Source: Ignavibacteriota bacterium (GTDB lineage Bacteria > Bacteroidota > Ignavibacteria > UBA10030 > UBA6906). From it: DNA of 45,376 bases. The stretch is taken from assembly GCA_003157485.1 (NCBI GenBank), contig PMJQ01000079.1, positions 770 to 46,145 on the forward strand, read 5' to 3'. Of the stretch, positions 26,938 to 36,257 are shown piece after piece. Within the stretch, counting starts at the first letter, position 1, and every line of letters starts with the position of its first letter. A model generated the notes under the pieces. It was not told where the DNA came from. It saw nothing but the letters and a program-made list of their open reading frames with translations, and did no database searches. The translations under genes and the position numbers were made by a program.

Positions 26938-29439
26938 CTATGGTTCATCCCGCCAGGCCATGACTTTCTTTTCATATGCCGAGGCCAGGCCCTCTGCCGC
27001 GTCCTGGGTCGGTGCTTCCGTGTTGATGTGAAAGAGAGGCCGCTCCTTGTCGGGGATAAGAAGGGCCGAGCTGCCGTCGTCGAGATAAATCTTCACGCCG
27101 TCGACGAGATCGCGCCGCCGGCCGTCCGAATCGTTCATGATGCGCCGCATCACCTTCCCCTTGTGCTCCCAAGAGCAGTTCACGTTCCTCCGCGCCCCGC
27201 TCAGCCTGGGGATCGAATCGTCGATCTCGCCGAGCCCGGCGCCCGCCTTCGCCATCATCTCGAGGATCTTCGCAACGGAGTACATTGCATCGGTGGCGAA
27301 GAAGAAATCGGTGAAGATAAAGCCCCCCTTGTTCCCCCCCACGAAACGGATGCTCTTGTCCGCGGTCGCTTCCATCATCGCCAGATGGCTGTTGCGCGTC
27401 TTCACGACCCGGACGCCCCGCGGCGCGGCCACCATGTCGATTTCCCCCGAGGAAGTGATGGGGACGGCGATCGCCTTCGTTCCCGGGTGTGTCCGCATGA
27501 ACATCTCGGCCACGACCGTCAGGAGACGGTCGCTTTCGAGTGCTTCTCCGCGCTCGTTGACGGCGAAGAGCTTTTCCCCCCCCGCGTCGATGAGGCAGCC
27601 GAAATCGTATTTCAGCGACGTGACGATGTGGGCGAGCTGCTGGATCGAGGAGTCGAATTCCTCCTTGTCTCGCGTCAGCTTTTTGGGGTCGAGATGGGCG
27701 TTCAGGGCGACGACCTGGCAGTCGAACGAGCCGAGGAGGATCGGGAAGATGGTGGAGGCGATGCCGTTGGAATAGTCGATCACGATCCTGAACTTCCGTT
27801 TGCTTATCGCCTCCACGTCGAGCGAAGAGAGGAACTTCTCCTTGTACGCCTCCGTGGTCCGCTCGGGGAAGAATATCCCACCCACTTTTTCGCGGGGCGC
27901 GCGCGCGAAATCCTCGCCGAAGAAGAGCCGCTCGACGTTCTTCGTCTTGCCGCTCGGGAGGTCTTTGCCGTTTGCGTCGAAGAAGATGATGTCGGTGAGG
28001 TTCTTGTCGAACGGGGAGCGGCGCACGTGTATCCCCCCCGCCTCCTTGCCGCTCGAGAGCTCGTGGCGCAGGAGCGGGATCGACGTGGCGCGCAGGTCGA
28101 ACGTGTTGACCCCGGCCGAGATCAGCCCGCAGATCAGCGAGCGGTTGATCATGCGGGAGACGTTGTCGGAATCGCGGCAGGTGACGATGGTCTTTCCCAG
28201 CCCGATGAACGCCCCGTACGCGGCCCCGAGCTTTGCGCCGAACTCCGGATTCATCTCGAGGTTGGAGAGTCCCGTCACGCGCGAGTCCGCAAAGAGCTCG
28301 CGGAGCCACTTGTCCTCCCAGACGAGGCTCCGTGTGACGACCGCCCCTTCTTCGACGACCTTCTCCGGCCACAGCTTGATGTTGGCGCTCAGGCGCGCAT
28401 TGCGCCCGATCCAGCACCCGTCCCCGATGAAGGCATTCTCGGCGAGGACGCTCTTTTCGCCTATCGAGCATTTTGTCCCCACGACGTCGTAGGAGAGCTC
28501 CGCGCTGTGGCCGATGACGACGTCGGACCAGATGACGCAGTTCGAGATGATCGCGCCGGGGCCGATGACGCAGTTGTCGCCGATGACCGTGTTGGAGAGC
28601 GAGACGTTTTCGCCGATCGTGCAGTTGCTGCCGATCACCACGGTTCCCGTGACGTGGAGGGACCCCTCCGGAAGCCTCGTCCCTTCCCCGGTGTACACCT
28701 GACCCTGCCGGGTTCCGGGGAGCGTGAGGTTGACGGCTCCCGTGAGCGCGTCGAAATGGGCGTCCTGATACTCGTTGAGGTTGCCGATGTCCCGCCAGTA
28801 CCCGTCCGCGACGTACCCGTACAGTCCCGCGTCCTGCTTCAGGAGGAGGGGGAAGAGGTTCTTGCTGAAATCGTATTCTTCGCGGTAGGGGATGAGCTCG
28901 AGGACTTCGGGCTCGAGGATGTAGATGCCGGTGTTGATCGTGTCGCTGAAGACCTCCCCCCACGAAGGCTTCTCCAGGAAGCGCGTGATCCTCCCGTCCT
29001 GGGCGGTGATCACCACGCCGAACTGGAGCGGGTTCTTCGCGTGCGAGAGGACGATCGTTGCCTTCGCCCGCTTCGATTCGTGGTAGCGGATCGCCGCCCC
29101 CAGGTCAAAGTCCGTCAGCACGTCGCCGCTGATCACCATGATCCGTTCGTGCATTCCGTGGGTCGCGTTGCGGACGCTCCCGGCGGTCCCGTAATCCGCC
29201 TCCGCCCGTACGTAGTTCATCGTCACTCCGAACGACCTCCCGTCGCCGAAGTATCCCGTGATGATTTCCGGCTGATAGAACAGGGAACCGATGAGGTTGG
29301 TGATCCCGTGCGTCCTGAGCAGTGCGACGATGTGCTCCATCATCGGCTTGTTCATGAGCGGGACCATCGGTTTCGGGGTGTTGCAGGTCAGGGGACGGAG
29401 CCTTGTCCCGAACCCGCCAGCCATTATGACCGCTTTCAT
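26938..29439 (-). CDS. mannose-1-phosphate guanylyltransferase / phosphomannomutase-like fusion
   Basis: 833 aa with three parts. Residues 1-235 form a nucleotidyltransferase (AVIMAGGFGTRLRPLT, then KPMVPLMNKPM; ADYGTAGSV; Mg-binding MVISGDVLTDFD). Residues 255-370 form a left-handed beta-helix with hexapeptide repeats (VVIGSNCTIGENVSLSNTVIG). Residues 400-833 form an alpha-D-phosphohexomutase-like fold. In that last part the catalytic serine loop (TASHNP) is GGIHVRRSP (468-476), the metal loop (DGDxDR) is IDAGGEKLF, and the sugar loop (GEHSGH) is GGNKGG, so it may lack mutase activity. It is expected to make an NDP-sugar such as GDP-mannose for glycans. No SD is visible before the ATG. Confidence 0.88.
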   Translation of the reverse strand: MKAVIMAGGFGTRLRPLTCNTPKPMVPLMNKPMMEHIVALLRTHGITNLIGSLFYQPEIITGYFGDGRSFGVTMNYVRAEADYGTAGSVRNATHGMHERIMVISGDVLTDFDLGAAIRYHESKRAKATIVLSHAKNPLQFGVVITAQDGRITRFLEKPSWGEVFSDTINTGIYILEPEVLELIPYREEYDFSKNLFPLLLKQDAGLYGYVADGYWRDIGNLNEYQDAHFDALTGAVNLTLPGTRQGQVYTGEGTRLPEGSLHVTGTVVIGSNCTIGENVSLSNTVIGDNCVIGPGAIISNCVIWSDVVIGHSAELSYDVVGTKCSIGEKSVLAENAFIGDGCWIGRNARLSANIKLWPEKVVEEGAVVTRSLVWEDKWLRELFADSRVTGLSNLEMNPEFGAKLGAAYGAFIGLGKTIVTCRDSDNVSRMINRSLICGLISAGVNTFDLRATSIPLLRHELSSGKEAGGIHVRRSPFDKNLTDIIFFDANGKDLPSGKTKNVERLFFGEDFARAPREKVGGIFFPERTTEAYKEKFLSSLDVEAISKRKFRIVIDYSNGIASTIFPILLGSFDCQVVALNAHLDPKKLTRDKEEFDSSIQQLAHIVTSLKYDFGCLIDAGGEKLFAVNERGEALESDRLLTVVAEMFMRTHPGTKAIAVPITSSGEIDMVAAPRGVRVVKTRNSHLAMMEATADKSIRFVGGNKGGFIFTDFFFATDAMYSVAKILEMMAKAGAGLGEIDDSIPRLSGARRNVNCSWEHKGKVMRRIMNDSDGRRRDLVDGVKIYLDDGSSALLIPDKERPLFHINTEAPTQDAAEGLASAYEKKVMAWRDEP

Positions 29440-29472
29440 AGCATTGTGTGCAGGGAATGAGGAATGGGACGC

Positions 29473-29501
29473 AAGATAGCGAAACCCCGCATGGAATTCA
29501 A
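29473..29501 (-). promoter_or_regulatory. sigma70-type promoter of the guanylyltransferase fusion operon
   Basis: On the minus strand TTGAAT (29501-29496), 17 nt, TATCTT (29478-29473). Predicted transcription start near 29466, about 27 nt before the ATG at 29439. Confidence 0.55.
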
Positions 29502-29547
29502 CACGCTCATGTGCTGCCGCGGCGTTTCAGCGCACGGTGTGCGGGAC

Positions 29548-30696
29548 TCAGATACCCGCCGCATGCAGCGCCGCGTCGAGGTCCCGTATGATGTCGTCCG
29601 CGTCCTCCAGGCCGACGGAGATCCGGACCATGCCGTCCGTGACGCCGATCCTCTTCCGCTCCTCCGGAGGGACTGCGGCATGCGTCATCGAGGCAGGATG
29701 GGTGATGATCGATTCCACCCCCCCCAGGCTCTCGGCGAGCGCGCAGAGCCTGACGTTTCTGAGGAACGCCGCCGCCGCGGCCAGGCTCCCGAGCTCGAAC
29801 GAGATCATTCCTCCGAACCCTCTCATCTGCCTCTTTGCAAGCGCATGCCCGGGATGCGACTCCAGTCCCGGGAAGAGGACCCGGTCGATCCCCTTTCGCC
29901 CGGCGAGCCAGCGTGCGACGGCGTCTGCGTTCTCGCAGTGCTGCTTCATCCGGACCGCCAGCGTCTTCGTCCCCCGCAGGCAGAGCCACGAATCGAACGG
30001 CGAAAGTATCCCCCCGACGGCTTTCTGCATGAAACGGAGCCGTTCGGTGACCCCGGCATTGCTCGTGACGACAAGCCCCCCGAGCATGTCGCTGTGGCCG
30101 TTCAGGTATTTTGTGAGGCTGTGAACGACAATATCGATGCCGAAGGAGAGGGGCTGCTGGAGATAGGGGGTGGCAAACGTGTTGTCGGCGACGCTGAGAA
30201 TGCCGCGCCGCTTCGCGAGTGAGGCGCAGGCGGCGAGATCGGTAATCTCGATCGTGGGGTTCGTCGGCGTCTCGATGAAGAGCATCCGGGTCGCCGGGAG
30301 GATGGCCTTCTCGATGTTCTTCACGTCCGTCGTGTCGACAAATGAGAACTTCAGCCCGTATACTTCCCATATCATCTTTGCGATCCGGTACGTGCCTCCG
30401 TATACGTTTTGCGACATGACGACGTGGTCTCCGGGAGCGAGCAGGTGGAAGAGCGCGTCCACAGCGGCGGTGCCCGAACCGAACGCCAGCCCGTCGGTTC
30501 CTCCTTCAAGCGCGGCGACGTTTTGCTCGAGTGCCGTCCGCGTCGGATTCGACACGCGCGAGTACTCGTAGCCCTTGTTCCGCCCGAGCTCTTCCTGGAC
30601 GTACGTCGACGTCAGGAACACGGGAGTCATGATAGCCCCTGTCCCCGGGTCCGGCTCCTGCCCGGCGTGTATCGCCTTTGTGGCGAATCCCTTCAT
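29548..30696 (-). CDS. cystathionine gamma-lyase/gamma-synthase family enzyme
   Basis: 382 aa from ATG 30696 (MKGFATKAIHAGQEPDP, the family start). A longer TTG start at 30732 would read through the 7-bp repeat and has its GGAGG only 1 nt away, so it is disfavoured. PLP fold type I, with YSRVSNPTRTALE, FGSGTAAVDA, the cofactor-binding FIETPTNPT and DNTFATPY, and the PLP lysine K196 in HSLTKYLNGHSD. With the adjacent cystathionine beta-synthase, the likely job is cystathionine to cysteine (transsulfuration) or H2S production; sequence alone does not separate lyase from synthase. Confidence 0.9.
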   Translation of the reverse strand: MKGFATKAIHAGQEPDPGTGAIMTPVFLTSTYVQEELGRNKGYEYSRVSNPTRTALEQNVAALEGGTDGLAFGSGTAAVDALFHLLAPGDHVVMSQNVYGGTYRIAKMIWEVYGLKFSFVDTTDVKNIEKAILPATRMLFIETPTNPTIEITDLAACASLAKRRGILSVADNTFATPYLQQPLSFGIDIVVHSLTKYLNGHSDMLGGLVVTSNAGVTERLRFMQKAVGGILSPFDSWLCLRGTKTLAVRMKQHCENADAVARWLAGRKGIDRVLFPGLESHPGHALAKRQMRGFGGMISFELGSLAAAAAFLRNVRLCALAESLGGVESIITHPASMTHAAVPPEERKRIGVTDGMVRISVGLEDADDIIRDLDAALHAAGI

Positions 30697-30708
30697 TTGC
30701 TCGGCTCG

Positions 30709-30750
30709 TAATCCTCGATCCTCGATCTTCAATCCTCCATTTTCAATTAG
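30709..30750 (-). repeat. six-unit 7-bp tandem repeat between the cystathionine genes
   Basis: Read on the plus strand in 7-bp steps: TAATCCT, CGATCCT, CGATCTT, CAATCCT, CCATTTT, CAATTAG. Consensus CRATCYT. On the minus-strand mRNA this makes a purine-rich stretch (GGATTGA/AGATCGA type) directly before the cystathionine lyase start. Confidence 0.7.
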
Positions 30751-30753
30751 TCT

Positions 30754-32151
30754 TCATCTCCCGAGGTATTCCATCACATCATATCGATTGAGAATCCCGT
30801 CGATTCTTCCATTTTCTTCGACAAGCACCGCATAGTTCTCTTTCACCCTCATTAATTGCAGCACTTCCTCGACGGACGCGGTGATGCTGACGACAGGGAA
30901 GCTCGGGCCCATGACGCCGCGGACCGGCGCTCCGGCGATCGCCGGGCGCTCCATGACTTTCATCATGAGATCGTGATCGTGGACCGTCCCGGCCGGCCGG
31001 CCTCCTTCCATCACGGGGATCTGGGAGATGTCGTGCTGGCGGAGCATGTCGAGTGCGTGCCTGACCGTCGTCGAGGGATCGACGGAGATCACGCCCCGGG
31101 AGTGCTTGGATTTTGAGTCGAGCACGTAGCGGACGGTGATCCGCTCAGGCGTGAGGAATCCGTTCTCCCGCATCCAGTCATCGCTGTAGATCTTGCTGAT
31201 GTACCGCTCCCCGGTGTCCGGGAGCAGGACGACGACGACGTCGTCGTCGGTGAATCGCGGCGCAGCCTTGAGCATCCCGGCGACAGCCGTTCCCGAAGAC
31301 CCCCCCGCCAGTATCCCCTCTTCCCGCGTCAGGCGCCGTGCCATCAGGAACGATTCCCTGTCGTCCGCCTCGATCACCTCGTCGATCGTGCTGAAATCCA
31401 GGACCCCCGGGATGTAGTCCTGTCCTATTCCCTCCACCTTGTACGTCTTCGGAAGGGGGGTTATTGTTCTCGTGTAGAAATACTCGCGCAGCGCGGACCC
31501 CCTGGGGTCGATGCCGATCACGCGGATGCGGGGATTTTTTTCCTTCAGGAATTTCGCGGTCCCCGTGATCGTCCCCCCCGTCCCGATTCCGCAGATGAAC
31601 TGCGTGATCTGTCCCCCCGTCTGATCCCAGATCTCCGGCCCGGTTGTGGCATAATGGGATTCGGGGTTGCGCGGATTCTCATACTGATCGGCGAGTATCG
31701 CATTGGGGGTCTCCCGGACGATCCTCTTTGCCACCTCCGTGTAGCTCTCAGGCGAATCGTGGGCGACGGCGGTCGGCGTGACGATCACTTCGGCGCCGAA
31801 CGCCCGGAGAAGCCGGATCTTCTCCATGCTCATCTTGTCCGGGAGCGTGAATACCGTCTTGTATCCCTTGACCGCGGCGACAAGGGCGAGTCCCATCCCG
31901 GTGTTTCCCGACGTCGATTCCACGATCGTCCCTCCCGGCCGGAGCCTCCCGGACTGCTCGGCCTCCTCGATGATGCGGACGCCAATGCGGTCCTTGACGG
32001 ATCCCCCCGGGTTCATCGATTCCACCTTTGCGAGTATGAGCCCCTTCACCCCGGACGTAACGCGGCGGAGCCGCACAAGGGGTGTATTCCCGATCGTCTC
32101 GAGTATGGTCTCCGAGTAGCTGATCCTTGATGTGTCTATGCTCATGCTCAC
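30754..32151 (-). CDS. cystathionine beta-synthase
   Basis: 465 aa. PLP fold type II enzyme condensing serine (or O-acetylserine) with homocysteine. The PLP lysine is K53 in NPGGSVKDRIG; ESTSGNTGMGLALVAA is the asparagine loop and GIGTGGTITGTAKFL the phosphate loop. The last 120 residues are two CBS domains (VISVDPSTTVRHALDML and VVSITASVEEVLQLM), as in eukaryotic-type CBS; a plain CysK would lack them. There is no heme-binding N-terminal extension. It overlaps larB by 4 nt and is followed after the heptad repeat by the lyase. Confidence 0.94.
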   Translation of the reverse strand: MSMSIDTSRISYSETILETIGNTPLVRLRRVTSGVKGLILAKVESMNPGGSVKDRIGVRIIEEAEQSGRLRPGGTIVESTSGNTGMGLALVAAVKGYKTVFTLPDKMSMEKIRLLRAFGAEVIVTPTAVAHDSPESYTEVAKRIVRETPNAILADQYENPRNPESHYATTGPEIWDQTGGQITQFICGIGTGGTITGTAKFLKEKNPRIRVIGIDPRGSALREYFYTRTITPLPKTYKVEGIGQDYIPGVLDFSTIDEVIEADDRESFLMARRLTREEGILAGGSSGTAVAGMLKAAPRFTDDDVVVVLLPDTGERYISKIYSDDWMRENGFLTPERITVRYVLDSKSKHSRGVISVDPSTTVRHALDMLRQHDISQIPVMEGGRPAGTVHDHDLMMKVMERPAIAGAPVRGVMGPSFPVVSITASVEEVLQLMRVKENYAVLVEENGRIDGILNRYDVMEYLGR

Positions 32152-32900
32152 CGTTTCCTGTTGATGACGCTCGCCGCGAACCCTGCGCCGAACCCGTTGT
32201 CAATGTTCACGACGGTCACTCCAGCGGCGCACGAGTTAAGCATCCCCAGGAGGGCCGCCACCCCCTTGAAGCTCGCCCCGTAGCCGACCGACGTCGGAAC
32301 GGCGATGACGGGGATGTCCACGAGTCCACCCACGACGCTTGCCAGCGCCCCCTCCATTCCCGCCACGACGATGATCACCGACGCCTTGCGCAGGACGTCC
32401 GTCCTGCTCAGTATCCTGTGTATCCCTGCGACCCCGACGTCGTACAGCGTCCCGGTCTCGTTCCCCATCACGCGCGCGGTCTCCGCCGCCTCTTCCGCGA
32501 CGGGGATGTCGGACGTCCCGGCGGATATCACGAGGACCGTCCCCTTGCCGTTCCGCCTAATGTTCCGTTCGTTTGCAGTGATCGTGCGGGAAACGGGGTT
32601 GAAGAGGGCCCCGTGGATCTTTTTCTTCACGGCTCTGAAATGATCACGGTCTCCCCGCGTCGCAAACAAAACGCTCCCGCGCGCGCAGATCCGTTCGGCG
32701 ATTGCAGCGACCTGCGGGGGGGTCTTCCCGGCGCAGTAGATGACCTCGGGAAAACCCTGGCGTGCTTCGCGCTGGTGATCGATCGTTGCGAAATCGAGCG
32801 ATTCTGTGGAAAGTGATGTCAGACGGGAGAGCGCTTTTTCCGTGCTGAGGAGCCCGCGCCGGTGGCGGAGGAGGAGGAGTTCAATCTCTTTTTTATTCAT
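32148..32900 (-). CDS. larB: LarB, nickel-pincer cofactor biosynthesis carboxylase
   Basis: 250 aa from ATG 32900. LarB carboxylates and hydrolyses nicotinic acid adenine dinucleotide in the synthesis of the nickel-pincer nucleotide used by lactate racemase and related enzymes. The N-terminal part contains FATIDHQREARQGFPEVIYC; the C-terminal part is a PurE-like domain with VLVISAGTSDIPVAEEAA, TLYDVGVAGIHRI, VVAGMEGALASVV and VPTSVGYGASFKG. A longer ATG at 32963 is rejected because it would lie upstream of the predicted transcription start. LarC/LarE are not in the window. A strong AGGAGG stands 30 nt before the ATG (see findings). Confidence 0.93.
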   Translation of the reverse strand: MNKKEIELLLLRHRRGLLSTEKALSRLTSLSTESLDFATIDHQREARQGFPEVIYCAGKTPPQVAAIAERICARGSVLFATRGDRDHFRAVKKKIHGALFNPVSRTITANERNIRRNGKGTVLVISAGTSDIPVAEEAAETARVMGNETGTLYDVGVAGIHRILSRTDVLRKASVIIVVAGMEGALASVVGGLVDIPVIAVPTSVGYGASFKGVAALLGMLNSCAAGVTVVNIDNGFGAGFAASVINRKR

Positions 32901-32965
32901 GTGTGCTGATGCACGACGATCGCAATACACCTCCTGCAGTATGAAATCGGGCACAAATATCACAA

Positions 32966-32994
32966 AATATACCTCAAGAGAACCGGAGAATCAA
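32966..32994 (-). promoter_or_regulatory. sigma70-type promoter of the larB operon
   Basis: On the minus strand TTGATT (32994-32989), 17 nt, TATATT (32971-32966). The predicted start near 32959 gives about a 60-nt leader to the larB ATG at 32900. Confidence 0.75.
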
Positions 32995-33009
32995 CCGGGA
33001 AACTCTGCC

Positions 33010-33038
33010 TTGACACTCCGTCGGTATTTGCGTATTTT
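33010..33038 (+). promoter_or_regulatory. sigma70-type promoter of the plsY-degQ-purB operon
   Basis: TTGACA (33010-33015, perfect), 17 nt, TATTTT (33033-33038). Divergent from the larB promoter, with the two -35 boxes about 15 bp apart. Leader of about 30 nt to the plsY start. Confidence 0.75.
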
Positions 33039-33073
33039 AGGATTAATTCCCCCGATATAAACGCCATCGCCCG

Positions 33074-33736
33074 GTGTTCTCTTTCGTTCTTGCGGGTCTA
33101 CTGGGATACATCCTGGGTTCGCTCCCGACCGCTTTTCTTCTCGTTCGTTGGAAATCTAGACTCGACGTTCGCACCGCGGGGAGCGGAAACGTCGGGACGC
33201 TGAACAGCTACCAGGTGACAGGATCCATCCTGGTGGGGGGAGCGGTTCTCGCGGTGGATGCCGCAAAAGGGCTCGCCGCAGTCCTCCTCTCCGGGCTGCT
33301 CACAGATCACGATTTTGCCCGTCAGGCGTGTGCAGGAGCGAGCGCGATACTCGGGCACAATTTTCCCGTCTGGCTCCGGTTCAGGGGAGGGAGGGGTCTG
33401 GCGACGGCGGCGGGGGTCGTTTCCGTGTTCGCCTGGCCTCTTATTCTCGTGTGGGGGGTGCTCTGGAGTCTGGCATACGCGATTCTGAGGGAAGTAAACC
33501 CGGCCAACGCGGCGGCGTCGTTTGTGCTTCCCCTGCTTCTGGTGTCCGCTCCCGTCTGGCTCATCGCGCGGGTTACGGTGGCGGGGATCCCGCCGGGAGA
33601 GTTTACTTCCTTTGTCGCGCTGTCGATGATCATCGTACTCGTGAAACATTGGGAGCCGGTTCGAGCGTACACAGGGAGGAAGCGGGAATCGGACTCCCGC
33701 GCGCAGGAAACCGGAAGAGGGACACACAATGAATAG
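33074..33736 (+). CDS. plsY: glycerol-3-phosphate acyltransferase PlsY
   Basis: 220 aa integral membrane enzyme that transfers an acyl group from acyl-phosphate to glycerol-3-phosphate, the first step of phospholipid synthesis. Starts GTG (VFSFVLAGLLGYILGSLPTAF). Family motifs are present but diverged: GSGNVGTLNSYQVTGS for the usual GSGNxGATN, and GHNFPVWLRFRGGRGLATAAG for the usual GGKG. Five or so hydrophobic helices are visible. It lacks a clear SD. The last codons overlap the DegQ-like gene by 8 nt. Confidence 0.88.
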   Translation: MFSFVLAGLLGYILGSLPTAFLLVRWKSRLDVRTAGSGNVGTLNSYQVTGSILVGGAVLAVDAAKGLAAVLLSGLLTDHDFARQACAGASAILGHNFPVWLRFRGGRGLATAAGVVSVFAWPLILVWGVLWSLAYAILREVNPANAAASFVLPLLLVSAPVWLIARVTVAGIPPGEFTSFVALSMIIVLVKHWEPVRAYTGRKRESDSRAQETGRGTHNE

Positions 33737-34928
33737 GAATGTCGCAGTCATCGCCGTTGTTCTTCTCATCCCGCTCCTCGCGGGAGGAGTGATCGGGTAC
33801 AACCTCGGCCGCTCTCCCGGCAGGACGATGGAAGGAGCCGCCTTATCTCAGGGAGCGCCGTTCACGGAGGCGGTGTCGGCCTCCTCCCGTGCGGACTCCG
33901 GAGACTCCACAGGCGAGTCCATCAGCGGCTCGCGGAGGAACGCCATAACCCGGACTGTCGCCGCAGTCAGTCCCGCGGTCGTCGGCATCAACGTCACCGA
34001 AGTGAGGCAGTACCGGTACAGGAGCCCGTGGGGGGACGACCCCTTCTTCCGTCAGTTCTTCGGCGACCGCACGTACACGGAGAGGGTCCAGGGGCTCGGC
34101 TCGGGGTTCCTTGTCTCCCCCGACGGGTACATCGTCACGAATGACCATGTGGCGGGAAACGCGAAAGAGATCACCGTCACGCTCACGAACGGCGAGAAAT
34201 ACAAAGCCGAGCTTGTCGGGACCGATCAGGTCGCCGATATCGCGCTCCTGAAGATCAACGGAAAGGATCTCCCGTATATTCGCCTGGGGAATTCCGATGA
34301 CGTCATCATCGGCGAATGGGTGATCGCATTCGGGAACCCGTTCGGCCTCTTCGACATCAGCGACAAGCCGACAGTCACCGTGGGCGTCGTGAGCGCGACA
34401 AAGATGAACCTGCGCGCCGAGGAGGGGCGGGTGTACCGCGGGATGATCCAGACCGACGCGGCGATCAACTCCGGGAACAGCGGCGGTCCCCTTGTAAACA
34501 GCGTGGGGGAGGTCATCGCGGTCAACGCGGTGATCTACACACCGAACCAGGGGAGCATCGGGCTCGGGTTCGCCATCCCGATCAACCGCGTGAAGAACGT
34601 CATTGCCGAGCTGAAGAAGTCGGGGAAGGTCGAGAGGGAGTTCTGGACCGGGCTCGAGGTGCAGACCGTCGATGAGCGGGTGGCCAGGTATTTCGGGCTC
34701 GAGAGCGCCGAAGGGGTCATCGTGAGCGACGTCAAAAAGAACAGCCCGGCGGAAAAAGCGGGATTCCGCGTGGGGGACATCATCGTGGCCGCGAACGGTG
34801 AGAAGACTGTCGACGATGCGACGCTCATGTCCGCCGTTGACGATGCGAAGACGGGGGATACCGTGGATCTGACGGTGATCCGGGAACGAAAAAAAATCGA
34901 TCTCAAACTCAAGCTCGAAAAGCACTGA
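33729..34928 (+). CDS. DegQ/HtrA-type periplasmic serine protease
   Basis: 399 aa. An N-terminal membrane anchor or signal ([20 protein letters not shown]) is followed by a Ser/Gly-rich linker (35-70), trypsin-like protease domain and one PDZ domain (about 300-395, containing [18 protein letters not shown]). The catalytic triad is intact: H140 (TNDHV), D170 (VADIALLKI) and S251 (NSGNSGGPL). The single PDZ and length resemble DegS-like enzymes. Its likely role is envelope protein quality control. It is translationally coupled to plsY and 2 nt before purB. Confidence 0.93.
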   Translation: MNRNVAVIAVVLLIPLLAGGVIGYNLGRSPGRTMEGAALSQGAPFTEAVSASSRADSGDSTGESISGSRRNAITRTVAAVSPAVVGINVTEVRQYRYRSPWGDDPFFRQFFGDRTYTERVQGLGSGFLVSPDGYIVTNDHVAGNAKEITVTLTNGEKYKAELVGTDQVADIALLKINGKDLPYIRLGNSDDVIIGEWVIAFGNPFGLFDISDKPTVTVGVVSATKMNLRAEEGRVYRGMIQTDAAINSGNSGGPLVNSVGEVIAVNAVIYTPNQGSIGLGFAIPINRVKNVIAELKKSGKVEREFWTGLEVQTVDERVARYFGLESAEGVIVSDVKKNSPAEKAGFRVGDIIVAANGEKTVDDATLMSAVDDAKTGDTVDLTVIRERKKIDLKLKLEKH

Positions 34929-34930
34929 CG

Positions 34931-36226
34931 ATGATTGAACGGTATACACGGGCGGCGATGGGGAGGATCTGGGAGGAGCACAATAAGTTCCAGATCTGGC
35001 TCGATATCGAGATACTCGCCTGCGAAGCGCAGGCCGAAAACGGCGTCATCCCGCGGGAAGCGGTCGAGGTGATACGCTCAAAGGCGTCATTCGACGTCGC
35101 GCGGATAGAGGAAATCGAGCGCGAGGTGAAGCACGACGTGATCGCGTTTCTGACGAACGTCGGCGAACACGTCGGCCCCGAGGCCCGGTATATCCATCTG
35201 GGGATGACATCCTCCGACGTGCTTGACACGTGTCTCGCCGTGCAGATGAAACAGGCGGGGGAGCTGCTCCTGGGGGGACTCGGGAAGCTCGATGACGTTC
35301 TCGCACGGCGGGCAGTGGAATTCAAAAACACGGTCATGGTGGGGAGGACGCATGGAATTCACGCAGAGCCCACGACGTTCGGTCTCAAGCTGGCGCTCTG
35401 GTTCGACGAGATGCGCCGGAACATCGAGAGGCTCCGCGCGGCCGTCGACAGGATCAGCGTCGGCCAGATTTCCGGCGCCGTGGGGACGTACGAGCACCTG
35501 AGCCCGGCGGTCGAGGAGTTCGTCTGCGACCGGCTCGGACTGACGCCGGCCCCCGTCTCCACGCAGATACTGCAGCGCGACCGGCATGCGGAATTCATGA
35601 CGACGCTCGCCCTTGTGGGGAGCTCGCTGGAGAAGATCGCCACGGAGATCCGGCACCTCCAGAGGACTGAGGTCCTGGAGGCCGAAGAGTATTTTTCGAA
35701 GGGCCAGAAAGGCTCGTCCGCGATGCCGCACAAGCGCAATCCGATCACGTGCGAGAGGATCGCGGGCCTCTCCCGGGTCCTCCGCGGCAACGCGCTGGCT
35801 GCGATGGAAAACGTCAGCCTCTGGCATGAACGGGACATCACGCACTCCTCCGTTGAGCGGATCATCGTTCCCGACAGCTGCATACTGCTCGACTACATGA
35901 TCGCGCTGACGACGGATGTCATCGACAGGCTCATCGTCTATCCCGACACGATGGCAAAGAACCTTGACAGGACGCACGGGCTCATCTTCTCGCAGTCCGT
36001 TCTCCTGGCGCTCACGAAAAAGGGGATGCGGCGGGAGGACGCCTACAGGATCGTCCAGGGTGCCGCGATGGAAGTGTGGCAGTCGGGGAGGAATTTCCGG
36101 GACGTCCTCACGGGAATCCAGGAAGTCGCAAACGCCCTTTCGGAGGCGGAACTGGGGGAGATCTTCAACCTGGAGAAGAGCATCCGGAACGTCGATTACA
36201 TATTCAGCCGCGTCGGGCTCTCGTGA
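34931..36226 (+). CDS. purB: adenylosuccinate lyase
   Basis: 431 aa, homotetrameric fumarase/aspartase-fold lyase acting twice in purine synthesis (SAICAR to AICAR plus fumarate, adenylosuccinate to AMP plus fumarate). It starts [29 protein letters not shown] and [14 protein letters not shown] are substrate motifs, and the signature loop [11 protein letters not shown] (261-271) holds the catalytic serine. [13 protein letters not shown] follows. It begins 2 nt after the protease gene and ends 31 nt before the aldehyde dehydrogenase. Confidence 0.97.
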   Translation: MIERYTRAAMGRIWEEHNKFQIWLDIEILACEAQAENGVIPREAVEVIRSKASFDVARIEEIEREVKHDVIAFLTNVGEHVGPEARYIHLGMTSSDVLDTCLAVQMKQAGELLLGGLGKLDDVLARRAVEFKNTVMVGRTHGIHAEPTTFGLKLALWFDEMRRNIERLRAAVDRISVGQISGAVGTYEHLSPAVEEFVCDRLGLTPAPVSTQILQRDRHAEFMTTLALVGSSLEKIATEIRHLQRTEVLEAEEYFSKGQKGSSAMPHKRNPITCERIAGLSRVLRGNALAAMENVSLWHERDITHSSVERIIVPDSCILLDYMIALTTDVIDRLIVYPDTMAKNLDRTHGLIFSQSVLLALTKKGMRREDAYRIVQGAAMEVWQSGRNFRDVLTGIQEVANALSEAELGEIFNLEKSIRNVDYIFSRVGLS

Positions 36227-36257
36227 CACGGCGTCACGCATTTCCTCAGGGAATCTC

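Noticed and set aside
26398-29460. Very long open frame (about 1020 codons) on the plus strand opposite the guanylyltransferase fusion
   Set aside because: It is antisense to a gene with clear domains; its Arg/Asp/His/Val-rich composition is typical of an antisense frame in high-GC DNA, and it has no recognisable motif.
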